From: Paraescarpia echinospica
Taxonomy: Eukaryota; Annelida; Polychaeta; Sabellida; Siboglinidae
Length of the DNA stretch: 64,000 nucleotides
Direction: 5' to 3'
Assembly: GCA_020002185.1 (NCBI GenBank)
Contig: JAHLWY010000201.1
Coordinates: 160,494 to 224,493, forward strand
The notes beneath the pieces were generated by a model, which did no database searches, was not told the origin of the DNA, and saw only the letters and a list, made by a program, of their open reading frames with translations. The translations under genes were made by a program, and so were the position numbers. Of the stretch, positions 35,748 to 47,600 are shown one piece after another (the stretch's first letter is position 1; each line of letters opens with the position of its first letter).

Positions 35748-37124
35748 TATCTTGATATATTGCGTTAGGATGCCATATTGATGTGTGATGAAGCTAACCC
35801 AACTTCATATTCGTTCTTGTCGTTGTGTGTTTTAGGGCAAGAGGGTTTTGAAGAATGGTGGCTTTCACTAGAGACTGAACGATAAGATGTATGGAAAACT
35901 CGCGCCACTAAGGACAGCATCATCTGTGAGGGCGTCACGCGTCCCTGTCTAGAGTGATCAACGAAGAATAATTGGACACTTGACCACCTCTGACTAGGAA
36001 GTGGACAGTTTTCAAGGTAAGGCCAAATCTCATAGATAACATTTCCCGACACACTCCCGTATTTCCAGTGTCGTGTAGTGTGAACGTATGAAAAGTATGT
36101 TTGTACGCTAGTGTGACATTTCCTGGACGAGAGAAGATGCCATGTAACGTGTAAATTGAGGTAATTTTATTCAGTCGTGAATTTACTTCGAATGGGAATG
36201 GTATGCGAGTTGTGGTGAAATATATGTGCTGGAAGTTGTATTTCAATGATGATATTTGTAATTGTAATTCATGTTCATATATGTAATAGGTCGTGATGGA
36301 TCAGACGTGAAGGTACATTTTGGCGGTATGGACTTATGAGCATAATGTAAAAAGACATTTACGTTTACAGTGACGTCAATGGCATCGGTGCAAAATTGTA
36401 ACATACTTGAGAGGTACACATAAATTTATGGTGTTTCCGATGATACAGCCAGAACATTCCATTTTGGGTGTGTGGTACATTTATTTGAATGTTGCATTGC
36501 ATTCCTAAAATGTTGGTGTACATCTTTCATTCTTCAAAGTTTGGTTGTTTCTGCTTGTAAACTCGTTCACCATCAAGCGTGATGAAACAAAACGTTTTTC
36601 AGGCATCATCCGGTGTATCATCACGTAGAATCCTTCTGTCAATATCGTATGTTTATGAGGCGGGATTGTACACGATTTGGATTTTAGGACGTTCTTGGTT
36701 GTTGTTTATTACATGATTTGCAATGCGTGCAATGGAATATGAACGAGACGAATTTATGATTTCCGGATGCTCATTTTTATGGTATCGTGCTCAATAGTTT
36801 GATAATGTTTTCTTGGACATCTGCTTTCTAGAATTTTTCTTTCAATTAATTCATCATCTCATTGACGTCTTCCTCACCTGAGGTTGTTCCTTCCTCAGTT
36901 TCCATGTACTGGTCTGGTCAATAGGCGGATCAGAGGAGCCTGGGGGCACGTGCCCACCTAGACTCCTGAAATGTTGCCGCACTATGCCTGAGCTGCAGTG
37001 GCGTGTCCCTAGACCCTTTGAATGTGCCCACCGTTATTGAAGTTACGGTGGCACGGCGGCAAAAAAATGTCAACAGAAGAATCTCCGTAGCTACCAGTGC
37101 TTGTACCTTGGAAGTGGCACAGCT

Positions 37125-37963
37125 CGTAATAATAATTAATTATAATAATAATATTTATTATTCTAATTCTTACTCGTATTTATTATACCGAACTTATAAA
37201 GCGCTCTTTTCATACATAAAAGCCTGCTCAAAAGCGCTGTACACAATCAATAGAATAATCATAGAGAGTAAAAACAAAGCATAAAAACGATAGCATGATA
37301 AAAAATAAAAATAATTTGTTTAGAAGACTGGGTATAATAAAATGAATATATATATATATATTGTTTTAAAATGTAAGAAAAACTGACTAGAAAGAGTTAA
37401 GCACCAAAAACAGCTAGAAACAAATGTGTTTTTAGCAGCTTCTTGAAAGTGTTCAGTGTTTTTGCTTCACGAATGTGAACCGGTAGCGCATTCCACAACT
37501 TGGCTGCTGAACACTGAAATCTTCTGTCGCCGTATGTAACTGTTCTAGCCCTTGGAACTTCTAGTGTCACTGAATCCATGGATCGTAACATTCTTCTTGG
37601 TTGGTACAATTTCAGCATGTCCGATATATATCCTGGAGCCTGTCCATGTAGGGCTTTATATGTGTGCATCAGGATTTTAAATTGCACACGATAGTTAACA
37701 GGTAACCAGTGCAGATTGTTCAACACAGGTGTGATGTGGCTGTAGCGTGATGTTCTGGTTACAATCCGTGCCGCGGTGTTCTGTACACGTTGTAACTTGT
37801 TAATTGATGTCTGGTGCAGTCCACTGAGCAGAGCGTTACAATAGTCTAGACGTGATGTTACAAGCCCGTTGACTAGTGATTGAGTGGCATCATTTGTGAG
37901 ATAACTCGTAGAGCGTAATTTCCATAAATTGCTCAAAGCACTGTACAATCTCAGTTCGATCAA
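37125..37963 (-). mobile_element. Non-LTR RT C-terminal fragment, copy in inverted block
   Basis: The 188-residue ORF at 37397-37963 matches that at 13610-14176 except Ile to Asn near the start and Phe to Leu before QRVQNTAARI. It has the same 3' tail with GCGCTCTTTTCATAC on the plus strand. Confidence 0.75.
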
Positions 37964-39284
37964 ACGTTCAATATAAAATTATCATAAAAACTGCAAATAA
38001 AAGAAACTACAGATAACACATAGGACGAATTAAGTTAGTTATGTTAAAACTATTAATTAAAGATTAATAAAATTATATAAATTGAAACTTCCATTTCAAA
38101 ATTTCTCAAATCACACCCTCAGGGTAACGCTACCAACACGAGGTTTCTGTAGGAAAGTGCCGGGACAATCTGTGCAATTCCTCGTCGTTTGGGCCTAGAA
38201 GATTGCGTCTGTTAGACTGCCCGACTCTATGTAAATGTCGTGCCTGTATGCGTATAGGTGTGTGCCTGATGCGGAGGTAGCGCTTTCAAAATTGCTCCGT
38301 ACACAAATTGAACATAGGAAATCGTTGCTTGCAAGGTCCACGCTGTTGATTTTGCCCACATATTGTTCGCTGTTAATAAAGGGTGTTTTATTTGGAAGGG
38401 GGTCTCTCGGCTTTACAATACAATACAATATTAGTTTATTCAGTCTCGTAAATTGCACTTTACAAAGAAACATGACTAAACCAATGGCAGTATGAAGTAA
38501 TACATATCGAGAAACCATTTATTTATTTGAAAATACAAAATGAGAAGTTTAATGCCTATTGCATTAATTAGGTATATATGTAACATGCTGACATCTATCG
38601 TCTAGTTCGTGGTAAAATGCGTTTCTAATACGGGCCAGGGAGACTCCTATTAAGATCAACTTTGATCGCTACCATAGGAGTCACCCGGATGGTGACAACA
38701 TTTTACGTCTTGCGTTTGATATGGTTTGTATTTTGCTTTTTACTGATTTGGGAGTGTTGTTTATGAGAAGCGATATTTTATACCTGATACATTTGCCAGA
38801 AAACCACCTTGCAGGAACCTAGGCTGGGTGTCGTTTGGCCCGGGAACCTTCCTTTATTTCACGCATAGAACCTGCTTGAAATTTGGTTATCAAGATACCG
38901 CGGGGCAGCATAATATGGTCCATGCTTTCCCATTTTATAGACTGATATCGTAACGTTTTGGTTTTGTAAGAAGAGTAGCCATTTCCGTGCTCAACGCAGT
39001 CCGGTGTGCCATTCGGATAGGAACTGGTACAGTCACTCGGGATCGATGGTCCCCCTCCCCCTCCTATCTACGCAAGTTGTCCTAATTATTATTATTAGTT
39101 TACTCAACCTCCGTTACCGGAGAAGAAACATTAAAATACATATATGTATACATTCACATTTAAAAGACACACGATAACAGTAAAAGGACTACTAAAGTGA
39201 CTAGCGACAATACACGCAATGACATGCTATAATATATAGGCTCAATATAACTCATGTAATCGAGACGACATGACCACCATTGTT

Positions 39285-39610
39285 ATTTCACGTTTTCCTG
39301 CCCACGACCTATCTTGAGCCAGAGAAGGTCACGACACTAGTTTCGTGTGCACTGTACAATATCCTGCGCGATAAAAAATGTGGTTCACCCGTGGAATGGC
39401 GGACCAAGAGAGTGCTTACACGCACAGCGTTACCCCTCATGTTGGAGAAAAGACAAGATGCTAGAGCAGACCAAATTACGTGCTGGTACCAAGGTGACAG
39501 CCCGCGCCAAAGCACAACGCGAGTACTTGGTGAAGTACATGGAATCTGTTCTAGGCAGGGTCTGTCCCCTGGCAGGATGCCATGATTTGACACTTGGACC
39601 CCTAGTTGTC
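39285..39610 (+). pseudogene. PIF/Harbinger-type transposase remnant, copy in inverted block
   Basis: Encodes EPEKVTTLVSCALYNIL and, in another frame, AGTKVTARAKAQREYL. It is a counterpart of the remnant at 11960-12290 with a few residue differences. Confidence 0.5.
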
Positions 39611-39825
39611 CATGAATGCCATGTGATATAATCAGTGTATGATGAACATTACAATGAATGTGATATATTTCTGCAGATTTATTTAGCGATGGTGCTATTT
39701 GAAATAGGCATTTCCATTTATCTCGTAATTTTATTGTTTTATGCTTTACATACCTTCCCACTGTCACAACCTTTGCGTTTCCATATGAACGGCTTCCGGA
39801 AGTCGATATTTGACAGGATCCATTC

Positions 39826-40520
39826 TACAAGCCAGGTGAAGTGGTATACATTCTACAAGCCAGGTGTGGTGGTATACATTCTACAAGCCAGGTGTGGAGG
39901 TATACATTCTACAAGCCAGGTGTGGAGGTATACATTCTGCAAGCCAGGTGTGGAGGTATACATTCTACAAGCCAGGTGTGGAGGTATACATTCTACAAGC
40001 CAGGTGTGGTGGTATACATTCTGCAAGCCAGGTGTGGAGGTATACATTCTACAAGCCAGGTGTGGAGGTATACATTCTACAAGCCAGGTGTGGAGGTATA
40101 CATTCTACAAGCCAGATGTGGAGGTATACATTCTACAAGCCAGGTGTGGAGGTATACATTCTACAAGCCAGATGTGGAGGTATACATTCTACAAGCCAGG
40201 TGTGCAGGTATATATTCTGCAAGCCAGCTGTGGAGCTATGCATTCTGCAAGCCAGCTGTGGAGGTATACATTCTGCAAGCCAGGTGTGGAGGTATACATT
40301 CTACAAGCCAGGTGTGCAGGTATATATTCTGCAAGCCAGGTGTGGAGATATACATTCTGCAAGCCAGGTGTGCAGGTATATATTCTGCAAGCCAGCTGTG
40401 GAGGTATACATTCTGCAAGCCAGGTGTGGAGGTATACATTCTACAAGCCAGGTGTGCAGGTATATATTCTGCAAGCCAGCTGTGGAGGTATACATTCTGC
40501 AAGCCAGCTGTGAAGGTATA
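39826..40520 (+). repeat. 28-bp minisatellite, about 25 units, starting at the inverted-block boundary
   Basis: The unit is near TACAAGCCAGGTGTGGAGG followed by TATACATTC. It ends in CATTC, the same five bases that end the duplicated block, so the array starts exactly at the breakpoint. With a 28-bp period all frames are open (YILQARCGGIHSTSQVW repeats); the long ORFs (292 and 305 residues) are repeat shadows. Confidence 0.92.
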
Positions 40521-41409
40521 CAAAAAAGGCCCATAATCCACGTTTCCTTGAAAAATGTCGTAGAAAAGCTTCCTCTGGTGTTTATCTTTCCTTTTTTGAA
40601 TGATAAACTGTTACATCTATCATTTGATAGTGTTCATCTGACACCAAAACCCATGTTAGCCGAAGAAATCACAATTAGAAGTCATAGATACCCAGTAACA
40701 CATCAACATTTGATTTTGATATCATATCATAATAACTGTTATGAATGTGACTCTGGAACATGTGAAATCATTGAACTTTGAAAATGTTTAAATGTCATCT
40801 AAATGTCATGCAAAGACTGTATCAGCGTACATAGGCCTACGTGTACATGTGGTCTATTTTCAACAAACTCCGGTTTGGCTTTGCTCAAAAACTATGGATA
40901 CAATGCTTAACAATGAAGTTTCTCATTGCTTCACCATGTTCATCTGATCCCTGTTGGTTTTTGTATTGGATGGAAAGTTTTAGTTGTAGAAGAACTTCAA
41001 GCCTTACTCTGGCAGATAAAAACTGGCAGAAAAATATTTCATTTACATCATAGCAACCATGGCATGATTTATTCTTGTTATTTACATTTTTTTATAATTT
41101 AAACATCTATAGATCTGTTATCATATTACATGTTTATTTGTTTTGATCTATTTATCTCTGCATTGATCAACTTGAAGTATTTATGTTTTTCAAATTATTG
41201 CTTGATTGCAGACATGTAAACATGGTTTAAAATTTTTTTAACATTGACTGTACATCTGTGAAGATCCGATACGTATGTCTAACTACAATAAAACAGTAAT
41301 GTGTCAATTATTTTTACAGTCCTGTTTTCATGCTTCAAGTAAATGTGTCCACAAACAGCTTAGTAGGTTTATGTCTGATTCTACGGGAATACATTACCAG
41401 TTGTATGGT
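40521..41409 (+). other. Unrecognised open frame (to 40781) and spacer
   Basis: After the array an open frame continues about 85 residues to TGA at 40781 (NVVEKLPLVFIFPFLN, then LTPKPMLAEEITIRSHRY). It looks protein-like but I do not recognise it, and no acceptor supports it clearly. 40782-41409 shows nothing recognisable. Confidence 0.25.
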
Positions 41410-42912
41410 TCACAGCTGTGGGGTGTACTATCAAGCCACTGTAAGAGTGCAGTGAGTTTTATACTTCACAGCTGTGGGGTGTACTATCAAGCCACTGTAA
41501 GAGTGCAATGAGTTTTATACTTCAGAGCTGTGGGGTGTACTATCTAGCCACTGTAAGAGTGCAGTGAGTTGTATGGTTCCCAGCTGTGGGGTGTATTATC
41601 TAGCCACTGTAAGAGTGCAATGAGTTTTATACTTCACAGCTGTGGGGTGTACTATCTAGCCACTGTAAGAGTGCAGTGAGTTGTATGGTTCACAGCTGTG
41701 GGGTGTATTATCTAACCACTGTAAGAGTGCAGTGAGTGTTATACTTCACAGCTGTGGGGTGTACTATCTAGCCACTGTAAGAGTGCAGTGAGTTTTATAC
41801 TTCACAGCTGTGGGGTGTACTATCTAGCCACTGTAAGAGTGCAATGAGTTGTATACACAGCTGTGGGGTGTACTATCTAGCCACTGTAAGAGTGCAGTGA
41901 TTTTATACTTCACAGCTGTGGGGTGTACTATCTAGCCACTGTAAGAGTGCAGTGAGTTTTATACTTCACAGCTGTGGGGTGTACCATCTAGCCACTGTAA
42001 GAGTGCAGTGAGTTTTATACTTCACAGCTGTGGGGTGTACCATCTAGCCACTGTAAGAGTGCAGTGAGTTTTATACTTCACAGCTGTGGGGTGTACTATC
42101 TAGCCACTGTAAGAGTGCAGTGAGTTTTATACTTCACAGCTGTGGGGTGTACCATCTAGCCACTGTAAGAGTGCAGTGAGTTTTATACTTCACAACTGTG
42201 GGGTGTACTATCTAGCCACTGTAAGAGTGCAGTGAGTTTTATACTTCACAGCTGTGGGGTGTACTATCTAGCCACTGTAAGAGTGCAGTGAGTTTTATAC
42301 TTCACAGCTGTGGGGTGTACCATCTAGCCCCTGTAAGAATGCAGTGAGTTTTATACTTCACAGCTGTGGGGTGTACTATCTAGCCACTGTAAGAGTGCAG
42401 TGAGTTTTATACTTCACAGCTGTGGGGTGTACTATCTAGCCACTAAGAGTGCAGTGAGTTTTATACTTCACAGCTGTGGGGTGTACTATCTAGCCACTGA
42501 AAGAGTGCAGTGAGTTTTATACTTCACAGCTGTGGGGTGTACTATCTAGCCACTGTAAGAGTGCAGTGAGTTTTATACTTCACAGCTGTGGGGTGTACTA
42601 TCTAGCCACTGTAAGAGTGCAGTGAGTTTTATACTTCACATCTGTGGGGTGTACTATCTAGCCACTGTAAGAGTGCAGTGAGTTTTATACTTCACAGCTA
42701 TGAGGTATACCATCTAGCCACTGTAAGAGTGCAATGAGTTTTATACTTCACAGCTGTGGGGTGTACCATCTAGCCACTGTAAGAGTGCAGTGAGTTTTAT
42801 ACTTCACAGCTGTGTGGTGTACTATCTAGCCACTGTAAGAGTGCAGTGAGTTTTATACTTCACAGCTGTGGGGTGTACCATCTAGCCACTGTAAGAGTGC
42901 AGTGAGTTTTCA
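41410..42912 (+). repeat. 56-bp tandem array with acceptor- and donor-like signals in each unit, about 27 units
   Basis: Each unit contains TTTTATACTTCACAG, then CTGTGGGGTGTACTATCTAG, then CCACTGTAAGAGTG. That is a pyrimidine-rich AG followed 25 nt later by a GTAAGA. The last unit passes into the real acceptor TTTTCATTTGCAG of the exon at 42920. Confidence 0.9.
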
Positions 42913-42919
42913 TTTGCAG

Positions 42920-42969
42920 CTTGGAAGGTTCACCAAACTCAAATCTGCTGTCATTCTCGGTGGAGATAG
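42920..42969 (+). CDS. DDX54: Single exon resembling DEAD-box helicase DDX54/Dbp10 (motif Ia region)
   Basis: A 50-nt exon between TTTTCATTTGCAG and GTGAGA encodes LGRFTKLKSAVILGGD plus a split Arg codon. DDX54 proteins have ELGKFTGLK-A-ILGGD(R/K)MEDQF between motifs I and Ib; the match is good for so short a piece. DDX54 is a nucleolar RNA helicase of large-subunit ribosome assembly. No other DDX54 exon (DEAD, SAT, GTPGR) was found in the window, so this is an isolated exon, a fragment or a chance match. Confidence 0.5.
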
Positions 42970-42999
42970 GTGAGATCTACACTCCTCACTTCCAGTCTT

Positions 43000-43115
43000 A
43001 TTATATAATCGAACTTTGCTTTATGGTTACCTCACTAATACAGCCACCTCACAATTGAGATCACCACAAAACAGTCCCAAATTATTGCTGTGAGAGTAAA
43101 GTATAGGAAACGAAG
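43000..43115. mobile_element. pogo-type MITE fragment
   Basis: Shares CACAATTGAGATCACC, CAGTCCCAAATTATT and AAGTATAGGAAACG with the internal part of the element at 15828-16013 (reverse orientation). Confidence 0.45.
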
Positions 43116-43607
43116 ACGGGGGCAATGCACACAGCATTCTAACAATACAACATTCTAAATTTCTACAGCGTCTACTTGAACTGCAAAACTGACTGTCTGT
43201 GCGAGCACAATGAGAGAAGCTTTAAGATCGTAATTTCAATAAATATTAGATCGTTTAGCCTGCCACGCGAGGCGTTGTAATGGGGTATGGGACTTACATT
43301 TACGGTGCCGGCATACGCTCAAGTCGCTGGCGTTACGGGTTATGGCATAATACAGCAACGTTAACGATATGTAAATGCGAATAGTAAGCAGAGTATAAGT
43401 TTTGACGATGACATCCTAGAGGGGTTTATAGATTATTTTGGATAAAAATAAGTATATGCCAAAACTTAATAAGTTTTCTTGGATGGGCGATAATATGTCA
43501 ACATGAATTATGCCTGTTCACTTGTTTAACGTATGGTTTAGGTTATTATTAATTAAATAACAATTTGAATTAAATTTACCTGACTTTGTTAATATGAACA
43601 CTTTTAG

Positions 43608-43943
43608 GGGATATTGCGTGCACCAAGAAGGATGTTGTAGAGAGAGGGGACGAGTTGTATTTGAAGAAGCAAGAGAAAAGCAGCTGAACAGGTTTCCCAA
43701 GAGGCAAAGTGCCAAAGAGACTGAAATCTGTCCACCTCCACTCCCCAGTCCTTGCTCAGGCAGAGAAGAAAAAGAAAGCTCTGAGTGCCAGGATCAAGCA
43801 CAGGCAAAAAAGAAGTGAAGTCACATGTCCACAATGAACATTTGTAAAGTTTACAAGTTTATGGTTTCAATGAACACTAGTAGATGTGGACATTTGTGTG
43901 TGAATTTCAGTGTACTGTACATTAGAATTATCATTTTAATAAA
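43608..43943 (+). CDS. Possible terminal exon of an unrecognised gene, with poly(A) signal
   Basis: After a possible acceptor (ACTTTTAG at 43607) one frame reads GDIACTKKDVVERGDELYLK to a TGA near 43690. Another is open to 43818 (VVFEEAREKQLNRFPKRQSA). A third, after the TGA, ends at 43836 (KKKKALSARIKHRQKRSE). AATAAA follows at 43938-43943. Lys/Arg richness suggests a nuclear or nucleolar protein tail, but I cannot name it, and the right frame is undecided. Confidence 0.3.
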
Positions 43944-44324
43944 CCTTGATTATTTAAAGCATTTTTGTGTATTTTTTCACATTGACCACTTGTGTAATGT
44001 TGTAGTTTTGACAATGTAGTATACACTGCTTCTGGTTTTTTGCGTGATATGAAAATTATATGCTTTTACAGTTATGTGCAGGGAACTGTATGCTTACACT
44101 TTTGATTAATAAAATTCCAAATGTAGTGTTTCTATGCAGTATGTTTGTGATTTTACAGGATTAGACAAAAACAGTGTGAAAGTACACTAGATTGCATCAC
44201 AAACAATGATGTCTTTAAAACAATTTCTGAGTTCCAATCCAGACCCCCTTTTCTTCCCCAGTTTGCTGCGTTGTGCACAAATGTTCCTCGGAAATGACTT
44301 GCCTCCTCTCACATGCCTGGTTAT

Positions 44325-44490
44325 CCACTGATCAGATGGGGACGGTTTACGTAACTTCCATGGCAAGTAATCATTCTAAGTTACATTATCTTCATCAGAT
44401 ATGTAAATTGTCCACTGATCAGATGCCGAGGACGGTTTACGGAACTTCCATGGCAAGTAACCGTTCAAAGTTACATTATCTTGATCAGAT
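44325..44490 (+). repeat. Tandem duplication, 2 units of about 80 bp
   Basis: Two copies of a block with GGACGGTTTACG, ACTTCCATGGCAAGTAA and AAGTTACATTATCTT lie directly upstream of the AP-3 delta exons. Confidence 0.8.
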
Positions 44491-44689
44491 ATTTGGTAGG
44501 AATACTTTGTGAAAATGGTCTGTGCGTGTATAGTGTCATCTGGCACGTATGGTCAAACTAACGACTTGGTTGCTTTTTTTTTACCTTACAAACTACCAAG
44601 ATATTGCTTCCAGAGGATAGGTAATTTTGCTAATAATTGTAATTGTGTTTGAACTTGCATGTATTTGTATGATTATACATATTTTGCAG

Positions 44690-47600
44690 AATCAGAACAT
44701 ATAAAAATGAGGTAAAAACTCCTGCACCATCAGAGGCTGAACTACAGAAGGTATGTGCATGCATGTGTGACATGTTCACAATCTTTGTTTTAAGCAAATT
44801 AACACATGACAAGCATTGCCATGTAAAGGTAGCTAGCTGTCTGATGAAGATTGTTGATAGCAGACACAGCAAAAAAGGTAAATTGACTGGGAAATAAGCA
44901 AAAAATATTACCAATTTGAACCTTGCAGTCCGATGAACCTCTTCACTCAAATGACTAGTGATTTAATAGATATGTGTTTCTTTTGTTTATCCCATTGTTT
45001 ATAATGTAAATCACATATACAAATGTAGCAGTAAGCAATGGACTTAGATTACTAAACTTGTTACTCCATACAACTCCAGTGAAAGCCGCCAAGTAACTCA
45101 TTTATTTTTCAAACACCTTTTCTAATAGCAAGTGTGTTTTTTCTTTGATAGATGAGGTAGCAGAGGGAATTTGAACATATGAACAACCCGAACTACCTGA
45201 AGGGTGCAAGACCCAAAGTAATTCTCACCTCAGTTTTTTTTACTTGCAATCAGCTCCTACATCTGGGACTAGTTTCATGAAACATTCGTACATATATACC
45301 TTCGTTTGCAGGAACTTACGGGGACGTTTGACATCGATTTTATTATTAATAACAGCCATAGAAACATGTCTGTTAAGGAGGCTGCACCGACTATTATATG
45401 CTTCTTTTGAATTAATCATTTCTAATAGAAGTTTTGTAGATAAGCTAACCATTTTTTTCTCAGAGTTTGCCTCAGATACTAAACAATATTCCAGACCAAA
45501 AAGAATTGATTTTTTTATGTTGTTTAGAGATATTTAAATGTGTTTAAAGACAATTAAAAAATATGTCAAAAATCACCTTAAAATGGCATTTATTTCATTT
45601 TGAGAAACTCCCCAAAATAAATTTGTTATGGTTGTAAGTACAAACATGTTATTGACATTCAGACGTTTTTTTTTTAACAAATGCATATTAAGTTTGATAC
45701 AGCTTCATAAACATTATGCTACAATGTTGAAAGACAGCAAAAATCCGTACTGCATTTTTGGCACGACCCCTTCACCAAACATAAAACCATCCTGTGCAAT
45801 TTTGGGTAAACACAAATCGAGTTCATATGCCAAGTTATGGCTTTGTAAGTATTGTAGTTTGTATACAAAGTTACATTAAGTAATACTTCCTGGTTATTAC
45901 CAATAATACATGTGTCACCAGATGCTTGTTTTTTGCTTAGAAATGTGACTTTTTTACTGGCATGTGGCTTATTTCAACACAGTTTGACAGACACTTCTAT
46001 TACTGAGATTTCCCCCCAAGGTTTTCCCGCCAAGTTGTCTCATGATATTGTGTTACGAAGGGCCATGTGTTGAACTTGTTGTGGTAGACAAGATTGGTTG
46101 ACACCTGCTGGGGTCAGTCACATGTCATTGCAAATGGCGGCTGATGTCGGGCATTATCGGAGAATAAACAAAACTACCACCAGTATTTGGTGATTTGACA
46201 GCGTGATGCATTTAGGTAATTATAATACAACAGCACAGTGGCATGAGAATAACCAGACTATTATGATCTGCATTCATGGTGATTGAATTTATGTTTGAAC
46301 TGGGCTGATGCACACTTGATCGTCGCTATGGAAACATTGTCAGTTTCCAAAAATCTGAAAAGGGACTTTCCACAGACACACTAAAAATGGAAGTTTTTAA
46401 AGGACTGATTGGTGACATATGACGCTAGTGCCTTGGTTTTTTTAATAGTACACACTGACACCTACTAATGTTCTATGAAGAAAAAAATAAAGAAATCAAC
46501 TGACATGATACCCGGTGCAGCTACCTTAACTACCTCTCATATGAAGGATCGTATGTATGAATGCTTCAAGACACTGCCCACTCCTCTTCCCAGCTGCAGA
46601 TATTGAAATTTTATTTTATCCAGCAATCAATTCTAAGGATGACCCACATAGACTTCTCAACATTAATCTGGATGACTGAGTGTGTTATTACATTCTATTC
46701 TCCCGTCAAGGGCCCTCACGGGTTTGGGGCATATTGCTTCACAGTGATGGACCATTCTTTAAAATATTAATTTATGTTTGTGTGTTGATCAGGTTGTAGT
46801 ACTAGTCTGAATATTAACGTATAGTTGCCTCACGCTGTGTTCACTTGCTTCTTTAGACCATTGGCCTCTAGTGTACCAATTGGTGATAGTTAATTTTTAT
46901 TAAAAATATGTTACTTCGCGAGCAGAAACTTGCCAAGTGATTTTTTTAAAGGTGGATTGCCCTGAAACTCTTGGCGTGTTTGTCCAGCTTGAGAATATTA
47001 TGAATACATATTTTATTGCACTAAAATCAGTTTTGTTGTAGCATGTAGATGTTTATCAGGAAATCTGGTTTATGATCGTATTGTTGAGTGTGGATGTTGT
47101 GTAAAGGGAGAAAACCAATTAACTCAGTGTTTGTAAAGAAAGTATAGTCAATCATTTTTCACAATGTTTTTTATTTTATTGATGGTAGTTATCTTTGAAG
47201 GGGCAGGAAATCCACTCAGTTTAAACAAGCCCTTGTACACTCAGTTCCAAACGTACATGCCTAGATAGCATACGTGCCCAAACCCCTCCCCGACTGGTTG
47301 CCACCACCCGATCATTCCACCAAAATCTGAGCCACATGACATCAATGCGTGATCAAGATCCACAGGTGGTGGATCGAAACATTGCAAGTTTCCACTAAAC
47401 GCTCCAAAAAATGTGTTAATTCTTGCTGCCCATTCAAATCTTGGAGTCATTAACAATATTTTCTATATCTTATCAGAAACTTGTTGGATTTATTACAAGA
47501 CGGTAAGAATTCTGACCTGTCATGTTTGAAGATGAGCCAAATGTCTCAATTATATTGTAATTTTCACTTGCTAATAGTTCTCATCTGTACCATACTATTT

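Larger units (their letters stand above)
35405..39825 (-). repeat. 4.42-kb duplicated block, copy 2 (inverted relative to 11748-16170)
   Basis: Same content as copy 1, reverse orientation, with a few substitutions and small indels. It starts 59 bp beyond RAD50 exon A and ends at CATTC (39825), where a 28-bp minisatellite begins. The 24 bp directly before it (35380-35403) are an extra copy of RT sequence found inside the block at 37836-37859. Confidence 0.9.

Noticed and set aside
39635..40781. 292- and 305-residue ORFs (YILQARCGGIHS repeats) as a gene
   Set aside because: Produced by the 28-bp array, whose period opens all frames; only the last 85 residues are non-repeat and remain unrecognised.
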